From NCBI RefSeq assembly GCF_013366925.1, contig NZ_JAALDK010000003.1, positions 572,466-621,354 of the forward strand: a DNA stretch of 48,889 nucleotides. The letters are read 5' to 3'. The translations under genes were made by a program, and so were the position numbers. Under the pieces are notes generated by a model. That model was not told the DNA's origin. It did not search any database and saw nothing but the letters and a program-made list of their open reading frames with translations. Shown piece after piece: positions 26,792 through 36,486 of the stretch. Position 1 is the first letter of the stretch. Each line of letters begins with the position of its first letter. The DNA is from Paraburkholderia youngii (GTDB lineage Bacteria; Pseudomonadota; Gammaproteobacteria; Burkholderiales; Burkholderiaceae).

Positions 26792-29700
26792 ATGAACGAT
26801 CCACATGGCTCTGACACAGGCTTCAGTGTCCACATCCTTTGGGAGGATGCAGAGCGGACTTTCTGTCGCGTCCGGTCCCCGACCGGCAGCGATAGCGTCC
26901 TGACTCTCCGGACCACCGAGGAACATCCCTCGATCGCCGTTCTCGAGCGCCTTGCTCACGAATTCGCGCTGAAAGAACAACTGAATGGTACGTGGGCGGT
27001 GCATCCGATAAGGCTGGTACGCGAAGATGAACGGATGGCACTGGTTTTCGAGGATCCGGGCGGCGAACCACTTGAGCGACTGGTGGGCGCGCCTCTCGGG
27101 GTGGAACGTGTTTTGTGCCTCGCCGTCGGCATTGCCGGGGCGCTTGAGAAGCTCCACCGGAGTGGGTTCGTTCACAAGGATTTCAAGCCTGCTCATGTGC
27201 TAGTTGACTGCACGGACAGCCGGCCGCGGCTCACAGGATTTGGGATCGCTTCACGACTGCCGCGCGAGCGGCAATTTCCACAGCCACCCGAAACGATCGC
27301 CGGCACCCTACCCTTCATGGCGCCCGAACAGACTGGGCGGACGAACCGCTCGATCGACTCGCGCAGCGACCTCTACGCGTTCGGAGTTACGCTTTATCAA
27401 ATGCTCACGGGGTCCCTACCGTTCACTGCTGCGGATCCGATGGAATGGGTACATTGCCATGTTGCGCGTAAGCCGGTGCCTCCGATAGCACGGGTAGACA
27501 CGGTCCCCCTTCCCGTCTCAGAGCTTGTCATGAAGCTGCTCGCCAAGACGCCCGAGGAACGGTATCAGACGGCGGCTGGCGTCGAGCGGGATCTGAGGCA
27601 TTGCCTGACCGAATGGCAGCGTCAACGCCACATCGATCCCTTTGTGCTGGGCGAATACGACATGACCGACCGCCTCCTGATCCCGGAGAAACTCTACGGG
27701 AGGCAGAGGGAGGTGGATGCATTGACCACTGCGTTCGATCGCGTAGTCAGGACTGGCATCCCTGAACTCGTGCTCGTCTCCGGGTATTCGGGTATCGGCA
27801 AATCCGCAATCGTCCATGAACTGCATAAGGCACTCGTACCATCGCGCGGGCTGTTCGCGTCGGGCAAGTTCGACCAATACAAGCGCGACATACCCTATGC
27901 GACGCTCGTTCAAGCTTTTCAGGGCCTGATCAGGCCGCTACTCGGCGAGCCTGACGCGGAACTCGCAACCTGGCGCGAGACGTTGATCGGGGCACTCGGT
28001 CCTAACGCGCGACTCGTGACCGATCTGATTCCTGCGCTCAGGCTGATCATCGGCGATCCCCCGCCCGTCCCAGAGCTCGAGCCAAATCAGGCGCGCCGCC
28101 GTTTTGAAGTCGTCTTCCAGCGCTTTATCGGCGTCTTTGCGCGACGTGAACATCCGTTGGCACTATTTCTTGACGATCTGCAATGGCTCGACGCCGCGAC
28201 GCTCGACTTGCTCGACGGGCTCCTTGCGCGCTCGGATCTGCAGCATCTGATGGTAATCGGCGCCTATCGCAGCAATGAGGTAACTCCCGGACATCCGCTG
28301 CTGCACAAGCTTCAGACGTTAAGGGCTGCCGGCGCAAGGCTCGACGAAATTGTTCTCGCGCCTCTTGCTTGTGAACACGTGGAGCAACTGATTGTCGAAG
28401 CGCTTCACTGTGAGCCGGGACGTGCGGCACCGCTTGCGCACCTCGTGCATGAGAAGACGGCGGGCAATCCGTTTTTCGTCATCCAGTTTTTGCGCGAGCT
28501 TGCCGATAGCGATCTGCTGAGCTTTGCCCATGACACGGCCTGTTGGAGCTGGGACCTGCCCCGCATCCACCGCAAAGAGTACACCGACAATGTAGTCGAC
28601 CTAATGGTGGTAAAGCTAGTGCGCCTACCGGCGTCAACGCAACGCGCCGTGCAACAGCTTGCCTGTCTCGGCAACACCGCCTCCTATATGATGCTGCCTA
28701 AAGTTCTGGGCGTATCGGAGCAGGAAATTCGGGCGCTGCTGAAGCCGGCACTCGCGCAGGAGTTGGTGGAACAACTAGAAGACGCCTACGGGTTCGTGCA
28801 CGACCGGGTGCAGGAAGCCGCCTATTCGCTGATTCCCAAAGAGTTACGTGCTCACACGCATCTGCGTATTGGACGGCTACTCGCGGCGCAAACTCCCGCT
28901 AGCAAACGGCAAGAGGCGATCTTCGATATCGTCAGTCAGTTCAACCGAGGCGCGGCGCTGGTGAGATCCAGGCAGGAACGCCAACAACTGGCTGCCTTTA
29001 ACCTGATCGCCGGCAAGAGAGCCAAGGCGTCGACAGCCTATGCGTCGGCGCTCACCTATCTCACTGCCGGCGCTGAACTCCTCCAGGACGATTGCTGGGG
29101 ACGTAGGCACGAACTGGTCTTTCCGCTCCAGTTGAACCTGGCAGAATGCGAGTTCCTCACCGGGCGGCTAACCGATGCCGAAGAGCGGCTGGCGATGCTG
29201 TCAAACCGCGCGACGAACACGGTCGATCAGGCGAGCGTCGCGTGTCTGCGAATGGATGTTTACCTGACTCTCGATCGAAGCGATCTGGCGGTCGAGGTTT
29301 GCCTCGATCACCTCCGTCAACTCGGCATCGACTGGCCGGCACACCCACATGAAAGCAACGTACGGGGGGAGTACGAAAACATACGGTTGCGGCTTGCGGG
29401 CCGGACTATCGAGGCACTCATCGATATGCCGTTGATGTCCGACCCAGCGTCGCTCGCAATCACTGACCTGCTTAGCAAGCTCCTGAGACCAGCCTGGTTT
29501 TTTGACGCGAATCTGGCTTCTCTCGCTATATGCAAAGTGATCAGCTTGAGTCTGGAGTGCGGGAACTGCGACGCCTCGTGCTTCGCGTATGTCATGTTCC
29601 CGCGGATCGCTGGGCCACGCTTTGGCGATTACCACGCTGGAGTCCAGTTCGGTCAGCTCGGCTTCGATCTGGTCGAGCGACGCGGACTCAAACGCTTCGA

Positions 29701-32242
29701 GGCAGTCACCTATCTTTGCTACGCGCTGTATGTTGTGCGCTGGACGAAACACGTGCGCTTCAGCACCGAAGTGCTGCGCCGTGCGTTCGAAGCAGCGGGC
29801 CGGACCGGGGACCTTCCGTCTGGCGCCTATACCTGCTGCCATATCGTTTCGGACCGACTTTTCGGCGGTGACCCTCTAAGCGATGTCGAACTCGAAACTG
29901 AACAGGGCCTCGCGTTTTCGAGGAAGGCACGTTTCGGCATGGTCGTCGATAACCTCACCACGCAACTCGCATTGATCCGGATGCTCCGCGGCGTCACACT
30001 GAAATTCGGCCACTTCGACTATGACGAGTTCAACGAGGTTCGTACAGAGGAGCACCTGTCCGGCAACCCCGCGCTCGCGACGGCCGCGTGCTGGTACTGG
30101 ATCCGGAAACTGCAGGGACGATTCCTTTCAGGCGACTATGTGGCCGCCATGAACGCGGCATCGATCGCGCAAGAGCAACTTTGGAGCTCGTCGCCGCACC
30201 TGGAGGAATGCGAGTACCATTTTTACGCCGCTCTCACAAGGGCCGCGCATTTCGACCGGGTGCCGGCCGAGGAGCGACAGGAGCACCTCCACAGCATCGC
30301 CGCGCATTGTCGGCAATTGGAGATCTGGGCGAACAACTGTCCGGCGAATTTCGGCAATCGGGTTTCACTGGTAAGCGCCGAGATGGCGCGCCTGGAAGGC
30401 CGTGATGTCGAGGCGATGCGACTCTACGAAGCGGCCATTCATCTTGCGCGCGCAAACGACCTCATACACAATGAAGCGCTTGCCAATGAACTCGCATCCG
30501 CGTTCTACGCGGCGCGGGGGTATGAGAAGATTGCCCGTGTCTATTTGCAGGACGCACGACGGGCTTATCGACGCTGGGGGGCAGAAGGGAAGGTGCGTCA
30601 ACTCGACGAACTGTACCCAGGTCTCAGGGCCGACGAGCGAGCGTCTGACTCAGGCAGCACTATCGGGGCGCCTCTCGAACACCTTGACCTTGCTACCGTC
30701 ATAAGGGTGTCGCAGGCTGTTTCCGGAGAGGTTTTCCTCGACAGATTGATTGAGACGATCATGCGTACCGCTATCGAACAGGCGGGAGCCGAGCGTGGAT
30801 TACTGATCCTTTCGCATACAGGAGAACAGCGGCTCGCAGCGGAAGCATGGACGGACAGCGACAAGGCATGCGTCCAATTGCGTGATGCACCCGTGAGCGC
30901 GACCATGATTCCCGAGCCTGTTCTCTACGATGTATTGCGCACAGGCGAAAGTGTCATTCTCGATGATGCTGCGGCCGATCCCAGGTTCGCGACAGATCCT
31001 CATATCCGGCAGTATCTGACTCGTTCCGTCTTATGCCTGCCATTAATGAATCAAGCGAAGCTGATCGGGGCCCTGTACCTCGAAAACAATCTGATCACCC
31101 GCGCCTTCGCATCGACCCGGATTGCACTGCTGCGGCTGCTCGCGTCGCAGGCGGCGACTGCGCTCGAGAACACCCGCCTGTACCGCGACCTGCAGGAACG
31201 GGAGGCCAGGATTCGCCGCCTCGTCGACGCCAATATCATTGGCATCATCGTCTGGAATGCCGCCGGCGACATTCTCGAAGCCAACGACGCTTTTCTTCGC
31301 ATGGTGGGATATGAGCGAGAGGATCTTGCGTCAGGATTCCTCCGCTGGAGGGATCTCACGCCAACTGACTGGCAGGAAAGCAGCGAACGGGCTTTGGCCC
31401 AAATCAGAAACCACGGTGACGTTCAACCCGAGGAAAAAGAATACATGCGGAAGGATGGCAGTCGTATACCGGTCATGGTCGGCCGCGCTGCTTTTGACTG
31501 TAGCGGGAAGGAAGGCGTTGCTTTTGTAGTTGATCTCACGGAGCGCAAGGAAGCTGAGCACCGCTTGCGTGAGTCCTACGAGATGCTGCGTGAACTTGCC
31601 TCACATCGCGAGACGGCTCGCGAGGATGAACGCAAGCACATTGCGCGGGAAATGCACGACGAACTCGGGCAACACCTTACCGCGCTTCGCCTGAGGGCGT
31701 CGATATTGCGCATGAGGCTTGGCGCGGATCACCCGGATCTGGTCGAGCATACGCAGGCGCTCGTTTCCCTTGTGGATGTAACGATGCAGGTGGTCAGAGG
31801 CGTTATCGCGTCGCTGCGCCCCGCAGCGCTTGATGCCGGTATTGCAGCAGCGCTCGAGTGGCTCGTGGCCGATTTCAACCGCAACGGCCGGACGGTCTGT
31901 CATCTCAACTTGCAGGACGAGAATATCGCCGTAAGCGAGGATCGCGCTATCGTGCTGTTTCGCATCGTTCAAGAGGCACTTACCAATGTCACCCGACACG
32001 CTGCGGCCAGAAGAGTAATCATCGCATTAGAGCGAACCCCCGATGCTTGCCTTCTCGAAGTGCACGACGACGGTTGCGGATTCGATGTTCTGGCAACGAG
32101 AAAGAGGTCATTCGGACTGGCAGGGATGGAAGAGCGTGTTCTGATGCTGGGCGGTGCGATCGACGTTATCAGCTCGCCGGGAGCCGGCACCATGATCAAG
32201 GTGCGACTTCCTGACAAGTGGGCGATCGAGAATAGCCATTAA
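26792..32242 (+). CDS. Hybrid Ser/Thr kinase-like, ATPase and histidine kinase sensor
   Basis: A 1816-residue cytosolic signalling protein. Order: protein-kinase fold (about 1-285), AAA/STAND-type ATPase with Walker A GYSGIGKS (331-338) and Walker B LALFLDDLQW (near 457), a long helical-repeat region (about 620-1280), GAF (about 1300-1460), PAS (about 1472-1587), phosphoacceptor HisKA_3 with EMHDELGQ (His1622) and a HATPase_c domain with EALTNVTRHA and DDGCGFD (to 1813). The kinase domain looks degenerate: HKDFKPAH has His135 in place of the metal-binding Asn, LTGFG has Gly149 where the DFG Asp would be, and the beta-3 lysine seems to be an arginine. The histidine kinase half looks complete and of the NarL-partner type. 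No response regulator gene is nearby, so its partner is elsewhere. Confidence 0.9.
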   Translation: MNDPHGSDTGFSVHILWEDAERTFCRVRSPTGSDSVLTLRTTEEHPSIAVLERLAHEFALKEQLNGTWAVHPIRLVREDERMALVFEDPGGEPLERLVGAPLGVERVLCLAVGIAGALEKLHRSGFVHKDFKPAHVLVDCTDSRPRLTGFGIASRLPRERQFPQPPETIAGTLPFMAPEQTGRTNRSIDSRSDLYAFGVTLYQMLTGSLPFTAADPMEWVHCHVARKPVPPIARVDTVPLPVSELVMKLLAKTPEERYQTAAGVERDLRHCLTEWQRQRHIDPFVLGEYDMTDRLLIPEKLYGRQREVDALTTAFDRVVRTGIPELVLVSGYSGIGKSAIVHELHKALVPSRGLFASGKFDQYKRDIPYATLVQAFQGLIRPLLGEPDAELATWRETLIGALGPNARLVTDLIPALRLIIGDPPPVPELEPNQARRRFEVVFQRFIGVFARREHPLALFLDDLQWLDAATLDLLDGLLARSDLQHLMVIGAYRSNEVTPGHPLLHKLQTLRAAGARLDEIVLAPLACEHVEQLIVEALHCEPGRAAPLAHLVHEKTAGNPFFVIQFLRELADSDLLSFAHDTACWSWDLPRIHRKEYTDNVVDLMVVKLVRLPASTQRAVQQLACLGNTASYMMLPKVLGVSEQEIRALLKPALAQELVEQLEDAYGFVHDRVQEAAYSLIPKELRAHTHLRIGRLLAAQTPASKRQEAIFDIVSQFNRGAALVRSRQERQQLAAFNLIAGKRAKASTAYASALTYLTAGAELLQDDCWGRRHELVFPLQLNLAECEFLTGRLTDAEERLAMLSNRATNTVDQASVACLRMDVYLTLDRSDLAVEVCLDHLRQLGIDWPAHPHESNVRGEYENIRLRLAGRTIEALIDMPLMSDPASLAITDLLSKLLRPAWFFDANLASLAICKVISLSLECGNCDASCFAYVMFPRIAGPRFGDYHAGVQFGQLGFDLVERRGLKRFEAVTYLCYALYVVRWTKHVRFSTEVLRRAFEAAGRTGDLPSGAYTCCHIVSDRLFGGDPLSDVELETEQGLAFSRKARFGMVVDNLTTQLALIRMLRGVTLKFGHFDYDEFNEVRTEEHLSGNPALATAACWYWIRKLQGRFLSGDYVAAMNAASIAQEQLWSSSPHLEECEYHFYAALTRAAHFDRVPAEERQEHLHSIAAHCRQLEIWANNCPANFGNRVSLVSAEMARLEGRDVEAMRLYEAAIHLARANDLIHNEALANELASAFYAARGYEKIARVYLQDARRAYRRWGAEGKVRQLDELYPGLRADERASDSGSTIGAPLEHLDLATVIRVSQAVSGEVFLDRLIETIMRTAIEQAGAERGLLILSHTGEQRLAAEAWTDSDKACVQLRDAPVSATMIPEPVLYDVLRTGESVILDDAAADPRFATDPHIRQYLTRSVLCLPLMNQAKLIGALYLENNLITRAFASTRIALLRLLASQAATALENTRLYRDLQEREARIRRLVDANIIGIIVWNAAGDILEANDAFLRMVGYEREDLASGFLRWRDLTPTDWQESSERALAQIRNHGDVQPEEKEYMRKDGSRIPVMVGRAAFDCSGKEGVAFVVDLTERKEAEHRLRESYEMLRELASHRETAREDERKHIAREMHDELGQHLTALRLRASILRMRLGADHPDLVEHTQALVSLVDVTMQVVRGVIASLRPAALDAGIAAALEWLVADFNRNGRTVCHLNLQDENIAVSEDRAIVLFRIVQEALTNVTRHAAARRVIIALERTPDACLLEVHDDGCGFDVLATRKRSFGLAGMEERVLMLGGAIDVISSPGAGTMIKVRLPDKWAIENSH

Positions 32243-32337
32243 AGTCACACACGTAACACCTGCGCTCGCTCGGCGTGCTGAACCGAAGGTCCGGAATCCG
32301 TGCGCGCCACAGATCCGGAACCCGCCGTTCCGAGGTC

Positions 32338-32807
32338 GGTCGGAAAAAGTGGAAGCCAACGTTTCGTCATACCGAGAAGCGGGGGGCATGACTGTATTTG
32401 CCGGCCTGAAGGAACTGTACAGTGGTGAAATTGTCGGCTAGGCGGTAAGGGAACGGATGACGACAAAATTTGGTCATGTCGGCGCTGTTTCGCGCTGTCG
32501 TGACCCGCCGGCCTGGTTCACCATAGCGATCGAGGATGGCACTAGCGCCCGCTCGCCTATCAAGCACTCATCGGCCACCTTGACATACACGCGTTGCTGA
32601 GCCGCCGTGGCAACCGCTACAACAACGCCCCGATCGAATCCGTCGGGGCAACGCCGAAGAATGAACTGGTCTAGCATTAATGTGTTGCCACGTGCGAGCA
32701 GGCACGTTTGGCGATCACCGAATACATCGAAATCATCTACAACCGGCAACGCCCGCAGGCGCTGCTGACTACCAATCGCCTGTCGCGTTCACGCGACGCT
32801 TTTATCT
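32338..32807 (+). pseudogene. IS3-family element, internally deleted, orfB decayed
   Basis: 32338-32382 is a left-end segment nearly identical to 35938-35982 (shared GAAGCCAACGTTTCG and ATACCGAGAAGCGG). OrfA and the start of orfB are gone. From 32398 the C-terminal half of orfB is readable through frame changes and stops: SGEIVG, LVMSALFRAVVTRRP, LAYQALIGHLDIH, NAPIES, ARLAITEYIEIIYNRQRPQ, and the final SRSRDAFI. Confidence 0.75.
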
Positions 32808-32865
32808 GAATCAAATCACTGCTTAACTTCTTGGCCTTCGCCAATTCCGGCCGATCCAGTATCGC

Positions 32866-33050
32866 ACGCATCGCGAAGCCATGGCCGACTTGTTCAAATA
32901 CCTTGATATGTTCTATAACCGCAAGTCGTCGTCATTCATGGCGTGGCTTGTCACCAACTCAGTTCATGCAAGACTGGCCTGCGCGGCTAAGCGGACTAAC
33001 TCGGGGCCTCTGGAAGGCGAAAACCCGGGCGCATGAAATGGGTCAACGGC
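32866..33050 (+). pseudogene. C-terminal fragment of another IS3-family orfB
   Basis: TREAMADLFKYLDMFYNRK and, in a second frame, FMQDWPARLSG are the end of an IS3 OrfB. It is not the same element as the one ending at 32807, which has its own C-terminus. Confidence 0.65.
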
Positions 33051-33302
33051 TCCCTAATTTCGATAGAAGCACTTCAAAATTGCGGCGGGCGCGCGGAACA
33101 CTTCCGCCGCGGGTTCCTTGCCCGCAATCAGTGATCTGGCCAAGACAAACAGCGGAATGGGAAGCCAGTTCCACCAGTGCACCTTCCCCTCGGACATCGG
33201 CCAATGCTACGTTTCATACTACGCCGCTGATGATTGCGCGAGTTCCTTTTGTCATCGCCTAGGTTTTCGCCGACATTGCGCCAAGCTCAAAGACCGGCCA
33301 CA

Positions 33303-33494
33303 TTACTCCGTCGCCTGACTCCTCGGACCATCTATCGGGCCGGTCCCACAGTAGTAGGGATAACTGTCGGTAGGGTCTTTCTGGTTTGTGTATATGCATA
33401 CATCGCTCGCTGCGACCGCATAGGCCTGCGCCGCCACACCCATTAGAACCGCGGACAGAAGGCCACCAGAAAGCACTCTCTTCATCTTTTCCAT
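33303..33494 (-). CDS. Small secreted protein, upstream region split by IS5 copy B
   Basis: 63 residues from ATG 33494, with AAAGGA 6 bases upstream. Residues 1-27 or so form a signal peptide (MEKMKRVLSGGLLSAVLMG, cleavage after AQAYA or nearby). The mature part has two cysteines (DVCIYTNQ, YPYYCGTG) that could form a disulphide. No known family. IS5 copy B begins 17 bases upstream of the start, between ribosome binding site and any promoter, so expression is doubtful. The stretch 33051-33302 downstream holds no other gene that I can support. Confidence 0.6.
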   Translation of the reverse strand: MEKMKRVLSGGLLSAVLMGVAAQAYAVAASDVCIYTNQKDPTDSYPYYCGTGPIDGPRSQATE

Positions 33495-33511
33495 ATACAT
33501 TCCTTTGTTAA

Positions 33512-34692
33512 GGAAGGTCTGCATAACCCGCATTTCGAGCGCTGACCTTCTATATTTTTCGCAGTGGCAGTGATGAGAATTTGTTGAGTCGTTAAGGCGC
33601 CTGCGATTTACGCCGCTCCGTGCAGCGCTACTGAGGCGCAAGACACGGCGCCTCGGTTATCAAGCCTTGCGCAAAGCTCTACGCGCCATCCATAGATTGC
33701 TCAGAGCAAACAACGTCGTGATCTGGGCTGTGTTCTTCATCAAACCTCGATATCGGGTCTTCGTGTAGGCAAACTGCCGCTTGAGGACGCGGAACGGATG
33801 TTCGACCTTGGCGCGGACGCCGGCCTTCAGCCGCTCGATCTGATCGTATATCGCGTCCAAACGATCACTCAGATCCAGCTTTTTGCGCTTGCCTGGTCTC
33901 ATCGCGATGTGCCAGCGCACCCCGCCAGTCTCGCGACGCTTTTCGATCCCCTGATATCCCGCATCAACGTACACGTCCGTTTCCCGGCCGTGCAATAGCG
34001 CATGAGCCTCCGTAATGTCGTGGACGTTGGCCGCCGTGCCGATGACGGTGTGGACCAGGCCCGACTCTGCGTCCACGCCGATGTGCGCCTTCATTCCGAA
34101 GTACCAGTTACCGCTTTTCTGCGTCTGACGCATCTCGGGATCGCGCGTTCCGGAGTTGTTTTTCGTCGAACTGGGCGCCGGAATCAACGTGGCATCGACG
34201 ACCGACCCGGTCTTGAGCATCAGGCCTTTGTCCACCAGGATTTCATTGACCATCGCGAGCATCTGCGCAGCCAGTCCATGCGCTTCGAGAAGGTGACGAA
34301 ACCGTAGAATCGTGCTCTCGTCCGGCAAACGCGTCATGCCGCCGTCAAGTCCTGCGAAGTCACGATACAGCGGCACGTCATATAACGCTTCTTCCATCGC
34401 TGGATCGGACAGACCAAACCACTGTTGCATAACATGAATGCGCAGCATCGTCGCGATCGGGAACGGCGGCCGTCCAGTCTTGCCAGTCGGATAGTGCGGT
34501 TCGATCAGCGCAATGAGCTTCAACCAAGGCACAACGCGTCGCATCTCATCGAGAAATTCTCGCTTACGCGTGCGCTTCGTTGTCAGATCCAGGTCAAGTC
34601 CAAGTTGCGTCATCTGGGCTCTCCTCAACTCACTCCCTTCATCCCAGGATAGTTCACCGAAATCTCAATGCCAGGACTTTTGCAGACCTTCC
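33512..34692 (-). mobile_element. Complete IS5-family element, copy B
   Basis: 1181 bp, the same length as copy A. Terminal repeats GGAAGGTCTGC at both ends, and a 4-bp duplication TTAA at 33508-33511 and 34693-34696. Confidence 0.9.
33660..34613 (-). CDS. IS5-family DDE transposase (copy B)
   Basis: 317 residues, intact, from MTQLGLDLDL. Catalytic context as in copy A: VDATLIPAP, VDAGYQG and AKVEHPFRVLK. ATG 34613 is used rather than an upstream ATG at 34628 so that the length equals copy A. Confidence 0.92.
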   Translation of the reverse strand: MTQLGLDLDLTTKRTRKREFLDEMRRVVPWLKLIALIEPHYPTGKTGRPPFPIATMLRIHVMQQWFGLSDPAMEEALYDVPLYRDFAGLDGGMTRLPDESTILRFRHLLEAHGLAAQMLAMVNEILVDKGLMLKTGSVVDATLIPAPSSTKNNSGTRDPEMRQTQKSGNWYFGMKAHIGVDAESGLVHTVIGTAANVHDITEAHALLHGRETDVYVDAGYQGIEKRRETGGVRWHIAMRPGKRKKLDLSDRLDAIYDQIERLKAGVRAKVEHPFRVLKRQFAYTKTRYRGLMKNTAQITTLFALSNLWMARRALRKA

Positions 34693-34696
34693 TTAA

Positions 34697-35389
34697 CATG
34701 CCGTAAATTATGTGACTCGTCCACTGGGCGCCGAAATCGCGTACCTTACGAAATTATCTGAGCAACTGCCAGAAGAAAAGCATCAAATATATTGATGCCA
34801 CCGCACGATCGTCGTTGGGGACCGTGCTGCTAGGTCGAGAGGCGGCCTCGGGCACGACGCGGGCAAAGAGCCCACGACTTTCCGGTTACTTTTTGATGCC
34901 ATTTTCATTTCTTCGCATTCCTGCCAACAGACTGTTGCCGTTCATCGACGGGCAAGTGCCGCGTGCCAGCACGGTCCTGGTTCATGCACCTGTCGCGATC
35001 CCGCCGCCCTGGTAAGTGTTCATACTGTCCGCAGACTATTGCGGTGGCCTGTTTCGCGCCGAATGCCATTGAGTGTGCGCGTCGGATTATCTTCGTCATT
35101 TCCTCGTGTCCTCTGGATGCGTTATCGCCGCCCTCCTTGTTGCTACGAGAAACATGGGCTCGACATACTATCAACGATATTTGATCTGGCATAAGTTGCT
35201 TTTACTTTTCATCATCCGCGACATTAATGTATAAATATGATTTTGGTTTCGATGGTCATCGTGGAATATAGGTCATCAAAAGGCGAAATTGGCTGCCGCC
35301 TATAGTTTGCATAATAGAATGTGTTGAGTGCTCAGCCAGACGATCAGATGCTTGAACTTACCGTTTTGCAAAGTGGAGAAACGAAACCG
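34697..35389. other. Long upstream region of the secreted DUF3757-like gene
   Basis: No gene with a recognisable product on either strand. The last 200 bases are AT-rich. A possible promoter is CATAAT near 35311 with TTGGCT 15 bases before it. The left part formerly lay upstream of the small secreted gene now split off by IS5 copy B. Confidence 0.35.
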
Positions 35390-35836
35390 ATGATGAGAAA
35401 TTTACTTATTGTTGCCCTTGCGCTCGGCGCATCGTATTGCGCTGCTGCTGAAACGTACGAAAGCTGCCCGATGCCTGCCAACATCAAGATTGCGCGGGGT
35501 GTGTACACGGCAACAACCAACGATAACGAGGGTGAATGGATTGGCACTTCGAGAGGGCCGGGCGACGGTAATATCAAGGAATTTACCTCTGCCATGTTTT
35601 TCCCGCCGCAGCTTGATAATGACGGTTCTGTGCGATCGCCGTTAGTCCGGTGCTCCTACGAACTTGCCCAAGGCGGCCATTTGGATCTACGGTTCGACCC
35701 TAGGCCGCCGCCACCTGGTCTAAGGGTCGATGTAGGTTTATGGCGCCGGAAATCCGGCCCTTACGATCTCGACTACTATGAATGCACTGAGCGGGCCGCT
35801 TGGCGTTGTAGGTTCGAGGTCGTTCCGCGGCCCTGA
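35390..35836 (+). CDS. Secreted DUF3757-like protein
   Basis: 148 residues with a signal peptide (MRNLLIVALALGASYCAAA). The mature part begins AETYESCPMP and continues with YTATTNDNEGEWIGTSRG, an aromatic and acidic beta-rich core, and further cysteines (VRCSYELA, YYECTERAAWRC). This resembles the DUF3757 family of small exported proteins found in Burkholderia and related bacteria, whose function is unknown to me. GGAG lies 11 bases before the ATG, somewhat far. A longer start at 35321 would place the signal peptide internally and is rejected. Confidence 0.65.
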   Translation: MMRNLLIVALALGASYCAAAETYESCPMPANIKIARGVYTATTNDNEGEWIGTSRGPGDGNIKEFTSAMFFPPQLDNDGSVRSPLVRCSYELAQGGHLDLRFDPRPPPPGLRVDVGLWRRKSGPYDLDYYECTERAAWRCRFEVVPRP

Positions 35837-35839
35837 CCT

Positions 35840-36230
35840 GAGCAATCGTAAGCGTACGATTTGTCTCGCCTCGCTTTTGCGTTCAGCAAGATCCGCGATT
35901 TCGTCCGCAACACCGACTTGCGGGCGCAATGAGGCCCGGTCGAAAAGAATTGAAGCCAACGTTTCGCAATACCGAGAAGCGGAGGTATGGATGAATCGAA
36001 TTTCAAAAGCGGTCTATACGAAGGAGCTCCGCGACAAGCGGTCAAGCTGACCTTGATTGAAGGTGTTGGGATATCGGAAGCTTCCTGACGATTGTCGGCT
36101 CCAATGAAAACGGAGGCAAACTGGGGGCGCGCGGGGAAGCCCGTAAGCTCAAGGACGTCGGACGACAAACTCCCGGAGCTTGCCGGCTTAAGTTCGAGAA
36201 TCGGGGGGCGCGGAATCTGAGGTTTTGCTT
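35840..36230 (+). pseudogene. IS3-family left part with decayed orfA
   Basis: After the shared left-end segment (35938-35982) an OrfA starts at 35991 (MNRISKAVYTKELR). Single-base changes then shift it: VKLTLIEGVGISEAS, PMKT, and KLKDVGRQ are readable in different frames up to about 36230. OrfB is missing. Confidence 0.7.
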
Positions 36231-36486
36231 GCTGGTCATGTTGACAACTGTCTGGACCGTGAGAGTTTTGAAGATTACGTTAAATTCTCCGGCGCTCTGG
36301 AAAATGGAAAATTCTTGTCGAGTGGGCGTCGGAAATTATCGTTGACCAATGTCTTGGCTCAGACCATGTCCTAACTATCCGGATTTGAGGTCCAATGAAG
36401 TGCGAACTGCAGAGCGACTGTAGCGATGGACGTCGTATCGGAGCGCTTCGCCGCAGGCGAGAATGAACCAATAGGGAGTAGTAGTA

